Positions 56,225 to 64,000 of a stretch of DNA of 64,000 bases are shown here, one piece after another. Numbering within the stretch: position 1 is the stretch's first letter; every line of letters begins with the position of its first letter. The notes below the pieces were generated by a model, which did not search any database, was not told the DNA's origin, and was given only the letters and a program-made list of their open reading frames with translations. A program made the position numbers and the translations under genes. Source of the DNA: Dyella sp. EPa41 (GTDB lineage Bacteria; Pseudomonadota; Gammaproteobacteria; Xanthomonadales; Rhodanobacteraceae); contig NZ_BCPR01000003.1 of assembly GCF_016586165.1 (NCBI RefSeq), positions 1 to 64,000 of the forward strand, in the 5' to 3' direction.

Positions 56225-57436
56225 CTAGAGCCACGGCGGTGCCACCGTCCCATTGATTGGCGCGCCCACCACCCACCAGCCGTATGGGTAGGTCCAGCTG
56301 TCCGCGACAAGCCACGGTGAGGGGGCGTTGCCAGTGTAGTGGTCGGTACCATTGGGTAGTCCGCCTGTGCTGATGGTGCGCATCCCCTGGTTCACAAAAT
56401 AGAGCGCCGAGCTGTTGGTGCCATTTCCTTGGATGAGATAGCCACCCGAACCCACGGGCGCAGAACCGCCAGATACCGCCCTCATCACGAAGCCGGTTTG
56501 ATTGCCTTGTGCATCAAATTGGCGTGTGGCCAGAAATCCTTGGTTTGTTTGCGTATATCCATCTGTCGTCGTGCCGCTCCAAACGAGGCCAATGCCGGTG
56601 CCAAGGAAGCCGCCTCCAATCGCAGTGAGCTTGGCGCTCGGATCAGTACTGGCGGTCAACGCCGTCAGGTCATAGGAGATGAACCCACTTGGCGTGCTGT
56701 CCCAGATATAAAGATCGTGGGCAGGACTGGTCCACAGGATGCTGAGGCGATTGGTGGGGGTGAAGTAGCCAATGGCGAGCGGGTAGTAGCCGCAGGCAAC
56801 GGGGATGATGCGATAGCCGGTGCGTGTGGCGCCGCGCATGGTCCAGTAGGCGAACTGGCAGTCGGAGGGATCTAGCCATAACAGGTCGTCGTAGCCATCG
56901 CCATCGACATCGCCCGCGCCGACGAGCTGCCACGCATCGGGGTAACTGCCGATCTGAGTGGACGTCCAACCACCATTGCGGTTGTTGGTCCACAGCCACA
57001 GGTCCCGCCTGGCGCTGGTGAAGACGAGGTCGGAATAACCGTCATGGTCAAAGTCACCGACGGCTCCGACGAAGTAACCGGGCGTGACGTTGAAGGTGCG
57101 CAGGCCAGTGCGGGTTACTCCGCCTCCCGAATATGGCGACTGAACCACTGTCGCCGACATGGTCCAGTAGCCAACCTGGCTGAGTGCCGGGTTGAACCAC
57201 AAGAGGTCGGAGGTGCCGTCACCGTTGAAATCACCGGGAACGTAACTGCTGCCAGGGACCGGTGTGGACGGCTGCAAGGCAGGTAGGTTTCCGAAGTTCA
57301 CTGCCGGTGAGTATGGATTGCTCAACGTAACCGTTGCCAAGGATGAGCCACGGGACGAAATGGTCTCGGCGGCCACGCCAAAACCAAAGAGGCCGGCGAT
57401 GATCAGCGTCGTATATCGGCAAAACCTGCTTGGCAT
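56225..57436 (-). CDS. Secreted FG-GAP/VCBS-repeat protein, tandem copy A
   Basis: A 403-residue protein with signal peptide (about 1-23, MPSRFCRYTTLIIAGLFGFG) and the modules GDFNGDGTSDLLWFNP, GDFDHDGYSDLVFTS, GDVDGDGYDDLLWLDP, CGYYPLAIGYFTPTNRLSILWTS, then a C-terminal domain ending INGTVAPPWL. It is a paralogue of the gene at 57523-58689. The central DNA (56670-57118) is nearly identical to 57941-58389, whereas N- and C-terminal parts differ. Distance to that gene is 86 bases, so they may be co-transcribed. Function unknown; likely calcium-dependent extracellular binding. Confidence 0.88.
   Translation of the reverse strand: MPSRFCRYTTLIIAGLFGFGVAAETISSRGSSLATVTLSNPYSPAVNFGNLPALQPSTPVPGSSYVPGDFNGDGTSDLLWFNPALSQVGYWTMSATVVQSPYSGGGVTRTGLRTFNVTPGYFVGAVGDFDHDGYSDLVFTSARRDLWLWTNNRNGGWTSTQIGSYPDAWQLVGAGDVDGDGYDDLLWLDPSDCQFAYWTMRGATRTGYRIIPVACGYYPLAIGYFTPTNRLSILWTSPAHDLYIWDSTPSGFISYDLTALTASTDPSAKLTAIGGGFLGTGIGLVWSGTTTDGYTQTNQGFLATRQFDAQGNQTGFVMRAVSGGSAPVGSGGYLIQGNGTNSSALYFVNQGMRTISTGGLPNGTDHYTGNAPSPWLVADSWTYPYGWWVVGAPINGTVAPPWL
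56670..57118. repeat. Near-identical block, copy A (partner 57941-58389)
   Basis: 449 bases aligned without gaps to 57941-58389, with four differences seen by eye (about 99% identity). The flanks diverge sharply. A second shared block of about 110 bases follows at 57156-57265 and 58420-58530 with one or two differences. Confidence 0.9.
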
Positions 57437-57522
57437 GGTGACTCCCTCGATGCACAGATGGCTTTGTCATTCCTGGCGGCGGCTGCCGAGTCGTGATGTT
57501 GGAGCGATACCGGGCAGGGTTC

Positions 57523-58689
57523 TTACAGCCAGGGCGGAGCGATGGTGTGGTTTGCCATTGCGCCAACAACAAACCAACCAGCGGGATACGGCCATTTGCG
57601 CCCCGATTCCAGGCTGGGGAGCACCTCGCCTGAGAGCCCATTGGTCTGAATGGTGTAGGCGCTGAGGTCCAATACATACAAGGATGTGGCATTGATGCTG
57701 CCGCCCTGGATGAGATAGCCGGCTGATCCCGGGGTTATGGTGATGCCGCCGCCGCCGAAGGACCCGCGCACAAATCCCGTCTGATTGTTCCTGGCGTCGA
57801 AAGTGCGAGAGAACATGCTGTTCGAATACCCTGTGGCATCAATGCTCCATATGAAGCGCATGTCTTGTCCCGCATATCCACCGCCAACGGACCAGAGCTG
57901 ATCCATGCGCGTAAAGGGCGGTTGCACATAAGCGCTCAAGTCATAGGAGATGAACCCACTTGGCGTGCTGTCCCAGATATAAAGATCGTGGGCAGGACTG
58001 GTCCACAGGATGCTGAGGCGATTGGTGGGGGTGAAGTAGCCAATGGCGAGCGGGTAGTAGCCGCAGGCAACGGGGATGATGCGATAGCCGGTGCGTGTGG
58101 CGCCGCGCATGGTCCAGTAGGCGAACTGGCAGTCGGAGGGATCCAGCCATAACAGGTCGTCGTAGCCATCGCCATCGACATCGCCCGCGCCGACGAGCTG
58201 CCACGCATCGGGGTAACTGCCGATCTGAGTGGACGTCCAACCACCATTGCGGTTGTTGGTCCACAGCCACAGGTCCCGCCTGGCGCTGGTGAAGACGAGG
58301 TCGGAATAGCCGTCATGGTCAAAGTCACTGACGGCTCCGACGAAGTAACCGGGCGTGACGTTGAAGGTGCGCAGGCCGGTGCGGGTTACCGGGCCATCGA
58401 GGTGAGCGACGTATGTTGCCGACATGGTCCAGTAGCCAACCTGGCTGAGCGCCGGGTTGAACCACAAGAGGTCGGAGGTGCCGTCACCGTTGAAATCACC
58501 GGGAACGTAACTGCTGCCAGGCACCGGTGTCGATGGCTGTAGTGCGGGTAGTGTCTCGAACGACACCACTGGCGAATACATCAAGTTCACCGATGCGGGT
58601 TCGATATCTTTGGCGCATGCGCCATGTGGCGCAAACGCGAGCAACAGGCACGAAAAGGCCATGCCGGCGATACGGCAGATCATATGCAC
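57523..58689 (-). CDS. Secreted FG-GAP/VCBS-repeat protein, tandem copy B
   Basis: A 388-residue protein with signal peptide (about 1-26, MHMICRIAGMAFSCLLLAFAP) and the same module order as copy A: GDFNGDGTSDLLWFNP, SDFDHDGYSDLVFTS, GDVDGDGYDDLLWLDP and CGYYPLAIGYFTPTNRLSILWTS, ending HTIAPPWL. The C-terminal domain differs from copy A beyond the shared block. The ATG at 58689 starts a good signal peptide. It is the upstream gene of the pair. Sequence exchange between the copies is the likely reason for the mosaic identity. Confidence 0.88.
   Translation of the reverse strand: MHMICRIAGMAFSCLLLAFAPHGACAKDIEPASVNLMYSPVVSFETLPALQPSTPVPGSSYVPGDFNGDGTSDLLWFNPALSQVGYWTMSATYVAHLDGPVTRTGLRTFNVTPGYFVGAVSDFDHDGYSDLVFTSARRDLWLWTNNRNGGWTSTQIGSYPDAWQLVGAGDVDGDGYDDLLWLDPSDCQFAYWTMRGATRTGYRIIPVACGYYPLAIGYFTPTNRLSILWTSPAHDLYIWDSTPSGFISYDLSAYVQPPFTRMDQLWSVGGGYAGQDMRFIWSIDATGYSNSMFSRTFDARNNQTGFVRGSFGGGGITITPGSAGYLIQGGSINATSLYVLDLSAYTIQTNGLSGEVLPSLESGRKWPYPAGWFVVGAMANHTIAPPWL
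57941..58389. repeat. Near-identical block, copy B (partner 56670-57118)
   Basis: Partner of the block in the tandem FG-GAP gene. Constant offset of 1271 bases. One of the differences changes a Gly to a Ser at the second calcium module (GAVGDF to GAVSDF). Confidence 0.9.
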
Positions 58690-58861
58690 GGTATTCCCCC
58701 TGCTGAGCGAGGACGCGTAAGGGCATCCAGCTGGGCAACGATACTAGCGTAAGAATTTGCTGGCTCGAAAGTGAGTGCCGTACAAGGCCTGGCGCAGCCC
58801 ATCTGGAAAGACATGCCGAGTCATCGCCCGGGATGGCGGGACCTATGGGAACACCGGCAAG

Positions 58862-58890
58862 AAAAAAGCCCGGCGATCGCTCGCCGGGCT
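58862..58890 (-). terminator. Rho-independent terminator of the tmRNA gene
   Basis: 10-bp stem AGCCCGGCGA / TCGCCGGGCT with a 4-base loop (58867-58890). Read on the minus strand it is followed by TTTTTT. It lies 10 bases past the CCA end of the tmRNA. Confidence 0.92.
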
Positions 58891-58899
58891 TTTCCTTTG

Positions 58900-59253
<354 letters not shown>

Positions 59254-59276
59254 GGGGAAACGATTGCTGGCCAGCC

Positions 59277-59306
59277 AGTATATGGAGGCGGGCGGGCTTT
59301 CATCAA
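59277..59306 (-). promoter_or_regulatory. Promoter of the tmRNA gene
   Basis: On the minus strand TTGATG (59301-59306) and TATACT (59277-59282) with an 18-base spacer, ending 24 bases before the mature 5' end of the tmRNA. The precursor would carry a short 5' leader removed by RNase P. Confidence 0.75.
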
Positions 59307-59360
59307 GGCGGTAGATCAAGGCTATCGTGTGCCGCCGACCACCACCGGAAGGGAAGGGCC

Positions 59361-59873
59361 ATGCTGCGGATTCGTCAGGCTGGGCTGTCCGATGCAGGTG
59401 TGCTGACTCAGTTGCGTTGCGCCTTTCTCGAGCAGGAGCTCCACCAGGAACTGCCGGCTGGTTTTGCCGATGACCTGCATGGCTGGATCGAGGAGGCGAT
59501 TCCCGAGGGACGCTTGCTGTTCTGGCTGGCGGAGTTGGACGGGCGTGCGGCGGGGTGCGTCGCGGTACATCCGTATACGCACCTGCCGTCGGCTTATTTC
59601 CGACGTGGCCTGGGCTGGTACGTACTCAACATGTACGTGAAGCCATCGCATCGGCGCCAGGGCGTGGCCAGCGCGCTGCTGGCCGCGGTCGGCGCGGCGG
59701 CGCGGGATCATGAAGTGGATTCGATGAACCTGCATTCCACCGCCGCGGCCCACGGGATGTATGAGCGCTTTGGCTTCGGCACCTCGGTGGATGCCATGAA
59801 CATGACGTTGCACGGGGACGTGGTGGGGCTCTCCGAGGGAGAGCCCGGCATGCGTTGGGGCAAATCAGGCTGA
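59361..59873 (+). CDS. GNAT family N-acetyltransferase
   Basis: A 170-residue acetyltransferase. Visible are the N-terminal [16 protein letters not shown], motif [22 protein letters not shown] (acetyl-CoA loop RRQGVA) and motif [20 protein letters not shown] precedes the ATG at 59361. Its last 9 bases overlap the end of smpB on the opposite strand. It lies between tmRNA and smpB, both on the other strand. Acceptor unknown. Confidence 0.92.
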   Translation: MLRIRQAGLSDAGVLTQLRCAFLEQELHQELPAGFADDLHGWIEEAIPEGRLLFWLAELDGRAAGCVAVHPYTHLPSAYFRRGLGWYVLNMYVKPSHRRQGVASALLAAVGAAARDHEVDSMNLHSTAAAHGMYERFGFGTSVDAMNMTLHGDVVGLSEGEPGMRWGKSG

Positions 59874-60353
59874 GCGGTTGTGCGCGCGCATGGTGCGCTG
59901 CTTTTCACGCTGCCAGTCGCGTTCCTTTTCGGTCTCGCGCTTGTCGTGGGCCTGCTTGCCCTTGGCCAGGCCCAGCTCGACCTTCACCTTGTTGCCCTTC
60001 CAGTACATGGCGGTGGGGATGAGGGTGTAGCCCTTGCGCTCGACCGCGCCGATCAGCGTGTCGATCTCCGCGCGATGCAGCAGCAGCTTGCGCGTACGGC
60101 GGTCGTTGGCGATCACGTGCGTGGAAGCGCTGATCAGCGGCGGGATGGAGGTACCCACCAGCTGGATCTCGTTGGCGATGACCATGGCATAGCTGTCGCC
60201 GAAGTTGATGCGGCCGGCGCGCAGCGACTTCACCTCCCAGCCCTGCAGCTCGATGCCGGCCTCGAAGCGCTGGTCGATGTGGTACTCGTGGCGGGCGCGC
60301 TTGTTGAGCGCGATGGTGCCGCCTTGCTTGTCTTTGTCCTTAGCCTTGGCCAT
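59865..60353 (-). CDS. smpB: SsrA-binding protein SmpB
   Basis: A 162-residue protein that binds tmRNA and positions it in the A site of stalled ribosomes. The OB-fold core is conserved: [44 protein letters not shown], and the basic C-terminal tail [20 protein letters not shown] that reaches the mRNA channel. Length matches the family. The partner RNA gene is on the same strand 0.6 kb downstream. Confidence 0.97.
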   Translation of the reverse strand: MAKAKDKDKQGGTIALNKRARHEYHIDQRFEAGIELQGWEVKSLRAGRINFGDSYAMVIANEIQLVGTSIPPLISASTHVIANDRRTRKLLLHRAEIDTLIGAVERKGYTLIPTAMYWKGNKVKVELGLAKGKQAHDKRETEKERDWQREKQRTMRAHNRSA

Positions 60354-60436
60354 GTCCGTTAAACTTCGGGCTGTTTGCCCTGACTTGCGATCCGGCCATA
60401 CAGGCGTGGATCTGATGAATTGGATAAGAGGCTGAT

Positions 60437-60868
60437 GTGATCGAGATCCGCCGCAGCGCCCTGGTGCGATATTCGCCGGCCCAGATGTTCGACCTGGTCA
60501 ATGAAGTCGAAGCATACCCAAAGCGCTTCCCCTGGTGTGTCGGCGCTGAGATCCTCGAGCGTGGCGATGATGTGCTGGTCGCACGGCTGGATCTCAAGTA
60601 CGCCGGTTTCCGCCAGAGTTTCACTACCCGCAATACCACCGTGCGTCCGCAGCGCCTGCACATGAGCCTGGTGGATGGACCGTTCCGCAGCCTCGACGGT
60701 GTGTGGGAGTTCATCGCGCTGGGCGACGCCGGCTGCAAGATCTCTTTCGCGCTGGACTTCGACTATGCCGGCAAGCTCGGCGGCACGGCGCTCAAGCTGG
60801 GTTTCCAGGGGCTGGCCGGTCGCATGGTCGATGACTTCTGCCGCGAGGCGGAGCGTGCCTATGGATGA
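60437..60868 (+). CDS. ratA: RatA/Coq10-like ubiquinone-binding START-domain protein
   Basis: A 143-residue START-fold protein of the RatA/PasT/Coq10 family: [55 protein letters not shown] and [27 protein letters not shown]. Known roles are coenzyme Q binding and, in E. coli, blocking 70S assembly as RatA. The start is a GTG at 60437, with AAGAGG upstream; the ATG two bases earlier runs into a stop. It overlaps rnfH by 8 bases. Confidence 0.93.
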   Translation: MIEIRRSALVRYSPAQMFDLVNEVEAYPKRFPWCVGAEILERGDDVLVARLDLKYAGFRQSFTTRNTTVRPQRLHMSLVDGPFRSLDGVWEFIALGDAGCKISFALDFDYAGKLGGTALKLGFQGLAGRMVDDFCREAERAYG

Positions 60869-61142
60869 GGCGGTCAACGTCGAAGTCGTCTATGCCGGGT
60901 CATCGCAGCAGGTCGTGCGTCGCGTGAGCTTGCCCGCGGGCAGCACGGTGATGCAGGCGATCGAGGCTTCCGGGCTGGCCCGGGACATTCCGGGGCTGGT
61001 CGTCGATCCGTCGCGGCTGGGCATCTTTTCCCGGAAGGCAGCGCCGGACCAGGTGCTGGGCGAGGGCGACCGCGTGGAAATCTACCGGCCGCTCACCCTC
61101 GATCCGAAGGAGGCACGCCGGCGCCGCGCCCACGAGGGCTGA
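60861..61142 (+). CDS. RnfH family (RatB) ubiquitin-fold protein
   Basis: A 93-residue beta-grasp protein of the RnfH family, with VNVEVVYAGSSQQVVRRVSLPAGSTVMQAIEASGL, GIFSRKAAPDQVL and GDRVEIYRPLTLDPKEARRRRA; the ending is the family signature. The ATG at 60861 overlaps the 3' end of ratA, the same order as in E. coli ratA-ratB. Function not established. Confidence 0.93.
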   Translation: MDEAVNVEVVYAGSSQQVVRRVSLPAGSTVMQAIEASGLARDIPGLVVDPSRLGIFSRKAAPDQVLGEGDRVEIYRPLTLDPKEARRRRAHEG

Positions 61143-61156
61143 CGCCGGCACGGGCA

Positions 61157-61603
61157 TCAATGCCCCTGATCGCCGCCGTCCTTGCCCTCAGGCGGGGTGC
61201 TGCCGGTGTTCTTGTCACCCTTGGTTTCGTCGACCGGATAGCTGGCGTGGTACTTCTTGGTGTCGTCCACCAGCTTCTGCGCGTCTTCGGCGAAGAAGTC
61301 ACCGTCGGTGCGCACCAGCGAGTCGTTGTTGAAGGTGAGCGTGAGCGTGCGGATCTTGATGTCGCCGCCGCGGTGCTGCTGGGTGGAGACGTAATTCCAC
61401 TGGTTCTGGTTGAACGGCGAGTTCACCGACGGCGAACCCATCAGTACCAGCACCTGGCGCTTGGTCATGCCCGGCTGCAGCTGATCCACGTTCTTCTTGT
61501 CGAGCAGGTTGCCCTGCTGCACGTCAGGGGTATAGATGAGACGGCAGCTGGCCAGCGAGACGGCCAGCATGGCGAAACCCAGCGTGCGAATCAGCTTATG
61601 CAT
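61157..61603 (-). CDS. bamE: Outer-membrane assembly lipoprotein BamE
   Basis: A 148-residue lipoprotein with lipobox LASC (Cys20), followed by RLIYTPDVQQGNLLDKKNVDQLQPGMTKRQVLVLMGSP, the conserved BamE/OmlA core, and NQWNYVSTQQHRGG. It is a component of the BAM complex that inserts beta-barrel proteins. The C-terminus carries an extra acidic Gly-rich tail of about 40 residues. Divergent from fur, 77 bases apart, an arrangement common in Xanthomonas and Pseudomonas. Confidence 0.96.
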   Translation of the reverse strand: MHKLIRTLGFAMLAVSLASCRLIYTPDVQQGNLLDKKNVDQLQPGMTKRQVLVLMGSPSVNSPFNQNQWNYVSTQQHRGGDIKIRTLTLTFNNDSLVRTDGDFFAEDAQKLVDDTKKYHASYPVDETKGDKNTGSTPPEGKDGGDQGH

Positions 61604-61680
61604 GCGTGTTGCGTCCGGATCGTAAAGGTGTCGGATGATACACTAACGGCCTCATGGCGCCGTGGTGCGTGGAGCTTGCT

Positions 61681-62094
61681 ATGGAACAGGAAACCAAAGA
61701 ACTGCGCAAAGCCGGGCTGAAGGTTACCCACCCCCGCATGCGCATCCTGCAGATCTTCGAGGACGAGGAGGCTCACCACCTCACCGCCGAAGACGTCTAT
61801 AAAAAGCTGCTGGCCCATCAGGAAGACATCGGCCTGGCCACGGTGTACCGGGTGCTTACCCAGTTCGAGGCTGCCGGCATCGTCGTCAAGCACAACTTCG
61901 AGGGCGGCCAGGCCGTCTACGAGTTGGACCGCGGCAAGCATCATGACCACATGATCGATGTGGACAGCGGAAAGGTCATCGAGTTCGTCAGCGAGGAGAT
62001 CGAGCGCCTCCAGCACGAAATCGCGGCCCGCCATGGCTACGTCATCGAGGACCACAGCCTGGTGCTCTACGTGCGGCCCAAGAAGGCCAAGTAA
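61681..62094 (+). CDS. fur: Ferric uptake regulator Fur
   Basis: A 137-residue regulator with the winged helix at 8-80 (ELRKAGLKVTHPRMRILQIFE ... GLATVYRVLTQFEAAGI) and the metal domain with HHDHMIDVDSGKVIEF and the C-terminal HSLVLYVRPKK. It represses iron uptake genes with Fe2+. The CxxC pair found after HHDH in E. coli Fur is replaced by Asp and Ser, so the structural zinc site of that type is missing. The ATG at 61681 follows GGAG; the longer frame is not conserved. Ends at a clear terminator. Confidence 0.96.
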   Translation: MEQETKELRKAGLKVTHPRMRILQIFEDEEAHHLTAEDVYKKLLAHQEDIGLATVYRVLTQFEAAGIVVKHNFEGGQAVYELDRGKHHDHMIDVDSGKVIEFVSEEIERLQHEIAARHGYVIEDHSLVLYVRPKKAK

Positions 62095-62118
62095 GCGCCC
62101 CGCAAGGCAGGTTTCGAA

Positions 62119-62148
62119 GCCGGTGGCGGAGACGCCGCCGGCTTTTTT
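62119..62148 (+). terminator. Rho-independent terminator of fur
   Basis: 10-bp stem GCCGGTGGCG / CGCCGCCGGC with one G-T pair, a 4-base loop and TTTTTT, 25 bases after the fur stop codon. Confidence 0.92.
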
Positions 62149-62230
62149 ATTCCGGCCGGTCTGGTGTCCCAATGAGGCTGGGACTGCGGTGCCGTGCTGG
62201 CGAGGTGAAAAGGGGCCGGCGTTCGCCCAT

Positions 62231-62268
62231 AAAAAAAGCCGCGGGAGGACTCCTGTCCGCCCTGCGGC
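62231..62268 (-). terminator. Rho-independent terminator of the small RNA / kinase transcript
   Basis: On the minus strand, outer stem GCCGC / GCGGC with inner GGG...CCC and GGAC-AGGA-GTCC, followed by TTTTTTT (62231-62237). It also serves as the end of the kinase transcript. Confidence 0.88.
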
Positions 62269-62450
62269 TTGATCCGTTACCGGATGGCTCCTGGAGAGGG
62301 CGAATTGCTCGCTCAACCCGGTTGTGCCACCGATTCCGGCGGAACGGCATCCTGCCGTTCTTCTTGCCCACCGTCCCCACGGTTGGCAAGGCTCACCATC
62401 TTGCGATGGTGGCTCCCCCACATCGATGGAGAGAGCCTAACGAAGCCTTC
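62231..62450 (-). ncRNA. Candidate structured small RNA
   Basis: This interval has no convincing gene but is packed with hairpins, ending on the minus strand in a terminator. On the window strand the stems are CACCATC/GATGGTG (62394-62400, 62405-62411), CTTGCC+ACCGT/ACGGT+GGCAAG (62363-62390), GAACGGC/GCCGTTC (62342-62360), CCACCG/CGGCGG (62327-62342, alternative with the last) and ATCCG/CGGAT (62272-62285). Loops read on the minus strand are GCAA and GTAA (GNRA type) and AGGAT. The terminal hairpin 62238-62268 is followed by seven T. It lies just after the kinase gene stop (62488), so it is either an independent RNA or a 3'-UTR-derived one. Confidence 0.55.
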
Positions 62451-62487
62451 ACACGTCCGGTATTGGAAAATTTCCTATGTAACGTTC

Positions 62488-64000
62488 TTAAGTGCGCGCC
62501 ACGTCACTGGTTTGCGTGCTGCTGCGCAACAATACGCGCAGGTGCACGCCCTGCGATTCGGGCCGGACCCGGAACAGGCCGCCCAGCGCCGTGACACGGT
62601 CGCGCATGCCCTGCAGGCCGCGACCGCCGCGAGGCAGGCGCGCCGGCAGGCCGACGCCGTTGTCACGGATGTCCAGCAGGGCCAGCGCCGTGCCCTGGCG
62701 CTCACCGATGCGCAGGCGCAGCTGGAATACATCGGCATGGGCGTGCTTCACCGCGTTGGTGGCGCTTTCCTGCACGAGGCGATAGATCACCGTGCGGGTG
62801 TCGTCGTCCAGCAGGCGAGGGTCGCCGCGCAGCTCGGTGCGGTAGGCCACGCCGGCGGCGTTGAGCAGGTCACGGATCGGGCCTTCGTCCAGTGCCCGCA
62901 GCAGGCCGAATTCGTCCAGCACCGCCGGGCGCAAGTCGTCCAGCAGGCGGTGCAGGGCGCGTCGCATATGGCCCAGGATCCCATTGATGGACACGCCGAT
63001 GTCATCCATGCCCGCCTGCGCGAGGCGCGACTGGGCCAGCTTGAGATGCGTCTGGATGGCGGTGAGGTTCTGCCCCAGCTCGTCGTGGAGCTCGGCGGCC
63101 ATGTGGCGGCGCTGGTTTTCCTCGGCCTGGAGATTGCCGCGGGCGGCGTCCCGGAGCTGGCGGGCGAGATGGTCCAGGCGGCGGTTCACGGCGGCGAGGT
63201 AGACGTTCTGCTCGGCCACGCGCTCGCTGCTGCGGCGCAGGGCATCGGTGGCTGAACCGAGCATCAGGGCGCCCGTGCCGGCCACCGCGAGGAACAGCTC
63301 GCCAGGGGCACTGGGGATGCCATGGCCGGAAATGTGGTCCATGACGGTCATGCCCAGGCTGGAAATCAGCATGGACAGGCTGGCGCCGCGCCAGCCATGG
63401 CGGAACGCGAAGAACAGCACCGGCGCCAGCGACAGCACGCGGGCGAACTGGGGCTGCGGCGCGGCATGCGAGGACAGCACCATCAGGATCGCCAGCGAAG
63501 GCACCAGCACCAGCAGGCCATCCATCAGCAGGCGCGCCATGGCGCGTTTGGCCAGGCGGGCGCGCATCAGCATCACCAGCAGGGGCACCACCAGCAGCAC
63601 GCCGACGTAGTTGCCGAGCAGGTCCTGTCCCAGCGCCTGGATCATCAGGTCGGAGGTCGGGCTGGCGTGCACCAGGGCCAGCAGCACGGCGTCGGTGGCG
63701 GTCGTGGCGGCCACGGTGAAGGCCGCGGACAGCAGCAGGCGGGCGACGTCTTCGGGGTCGCGCAGGCTGGCGTGAAGCTTGGCGCGGCGCATCAGCCAGA
63801 GGCAGATCGCCACCACCGTGGGTTCAGGCACTTCGCCCAGCAGAAAGCCGGTCCAGCCCAGCGGCAGGCCATGGGTTGCGGCCAGCAGGCCGGTCGCCGC
63901 GAACTCCGCGCCCAGCAGCCACGGCCACATGCGCATCGGGGCCAGCAGCAGGGCGCCGAAGCGCAGGCCGTAGGGAAGCATCCAATAGGGCTGCTCGGTG
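62488..64000 (-). CDS. Sensor histidine kinase with MASE1-like membrane domain (5' end outside the window)
   Basis: At least 504 residues; the frame is open to the window edge, and residues before the Met at 63981 (TEQPYW) continue the domain, so the start lies further right. The N-terminal half holds about seven or eight membrane spans in a MASE1-like pattern (GLRFGALLLAPMRMWPWLLGAE). It is followed by a helix and the HisKA_3 box AEENQRRHMAAELHDELGQNLTAIQ with the phospho-His, and an HATPase domain with NAVKHAH, DNGVGL and GRGLQGM. This is the NarL/UhpB class of kinases, so a LuxR-type regulator would be its usual partner; none is downstream. Confidence 0.9.
   Translation of the reverse strand, partial: TEQPYWMLPYGLRFGALLLAPMRMWPWLLGAEFAATGLLAATHGLPLGWTGFLLGEVPEPTVVAICLWLMRRAKLHASLRDPEDVARLLLSAAFTVAATTATDAVLLALVHASPTSDLMIQALGQDLLGNYVGVLLVVPLLVMLMRARLAKRAMARLLMDGLLVLVPSLAILMVLSSHAAPQPQFARVLSLAPVLFFAFRHGWRGASLSMLISSLGMTVMDHISGHGIPSAPGELFLAVAGTGALMLGSATDALRRSSERVAEQNVYLAAVNRRLDHLARQLRDAARGNLQAEENQRRHMAAELHDELGQNLTAIQTHLKLAQSRLAQAGMDDIGVSINGILGHMRRALHRLLDDLRPAVLDEFGLLRALDEGPIRDLLNAAGVAYRTELRGDPRLLDDDTRTVIYRLVQESATNAVKHAHADVFQLRLRIGERQGTALALLDIRDNGVGLPARLPRGGRGLQGMRDRVTALGGLFRVRPESQGVHLRVLLRSSTQTSDVART

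Overview
The window looks like chromosomal DNA of a high-GC gammaproteobacterium of the Xanthomonadales, most likely Rhodanobacteraceae (Dyella, Luteibacter or a relative). This is inferred from the lineage-typical ssrA / smpB / ratA-rnfH / bamE / fur neighbourhood, REP-like repeats with the core GTAGGAGCGCACCC, a Fur protein without the CxxC zinc motif, and the many secreted FG-GAP/VCBS-repeat proteins. High GC produces long antisense shadow frames throughout; these were discarded. No rRNA, tRNA, CRISPR array, complete prophage or complete transposon was seen.

Layout. 1-2000: REP-bearing repeats around fumC. 1970-7270: a minus-strand unit of small exported protein, YtrA-type GntR regulator, ABC ATPase, ABC permease, DUF2884-like lipoprotein, beta-lactamase-fold hydrolase and a second DUF2884-like lipoprotein, with a near-perfect operator over its -10 box. 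7480-13700: an SDR protein lacking catalytic residues, a methyltransferase, an M61 and an M3 metallopeptidase. 13800-25700: LysR-linked redox genes (MFS, dkgB, old yellow enzyme, MoaF-like), an exported protein of unknown function, a GH92 mannosidase, a second LysR/SDR pair and an NTF2-like lipoprotein. 25800-29500: ECF sigma factor and anti-sigma factor divergent from a subtilase and an Ala/Gly-rich exported protein. 29700-33200: frmR-frmA for formaldehyde detoxification, then a two-gene ABC exporter.

33200-37400 is an accessory-looking patch: an orphan HigA-like protein, hypothetical genes, an IS30 transposase remnant broken by a stop codon, and a 27-residue putative membrane peptide. 37500-43200 returns to metabolism: TetR/membrane protein pair, AraC/SDR pair, exported RidA, and a cytochrome-sorbosone dehydrogenase fusion. 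43600-58700 is the most distinctive region: a response regulator and a membrane histidine kinase facing each other, then an S53 (sedolisin) protease with a C-terminal FG-GAP domain, a lipoprotein, four further FG-GAP proteins and a parallel beta-helix protein, apparently a locus for secreted surface or extracellular proteins. Two of the FG-GAP genes are tandem copies sharing a nearly identical internal block. 58900-64000 is housekeeping: tmRNA, smpB, ratA, rnfH, bamE, fur, a hairpin-rich candidate small RNA, and a MASE1-type histidine kinase running off the right edge.

The best candidates for undescribed biology are the YtrA/beta-lactamase/DUF2884 envelope operon, the ECF-subtilase-Ala/Gly-rich module, the S53/FG-GAP secretome locus and the small RNA candidate downstream of the terminal kinase.
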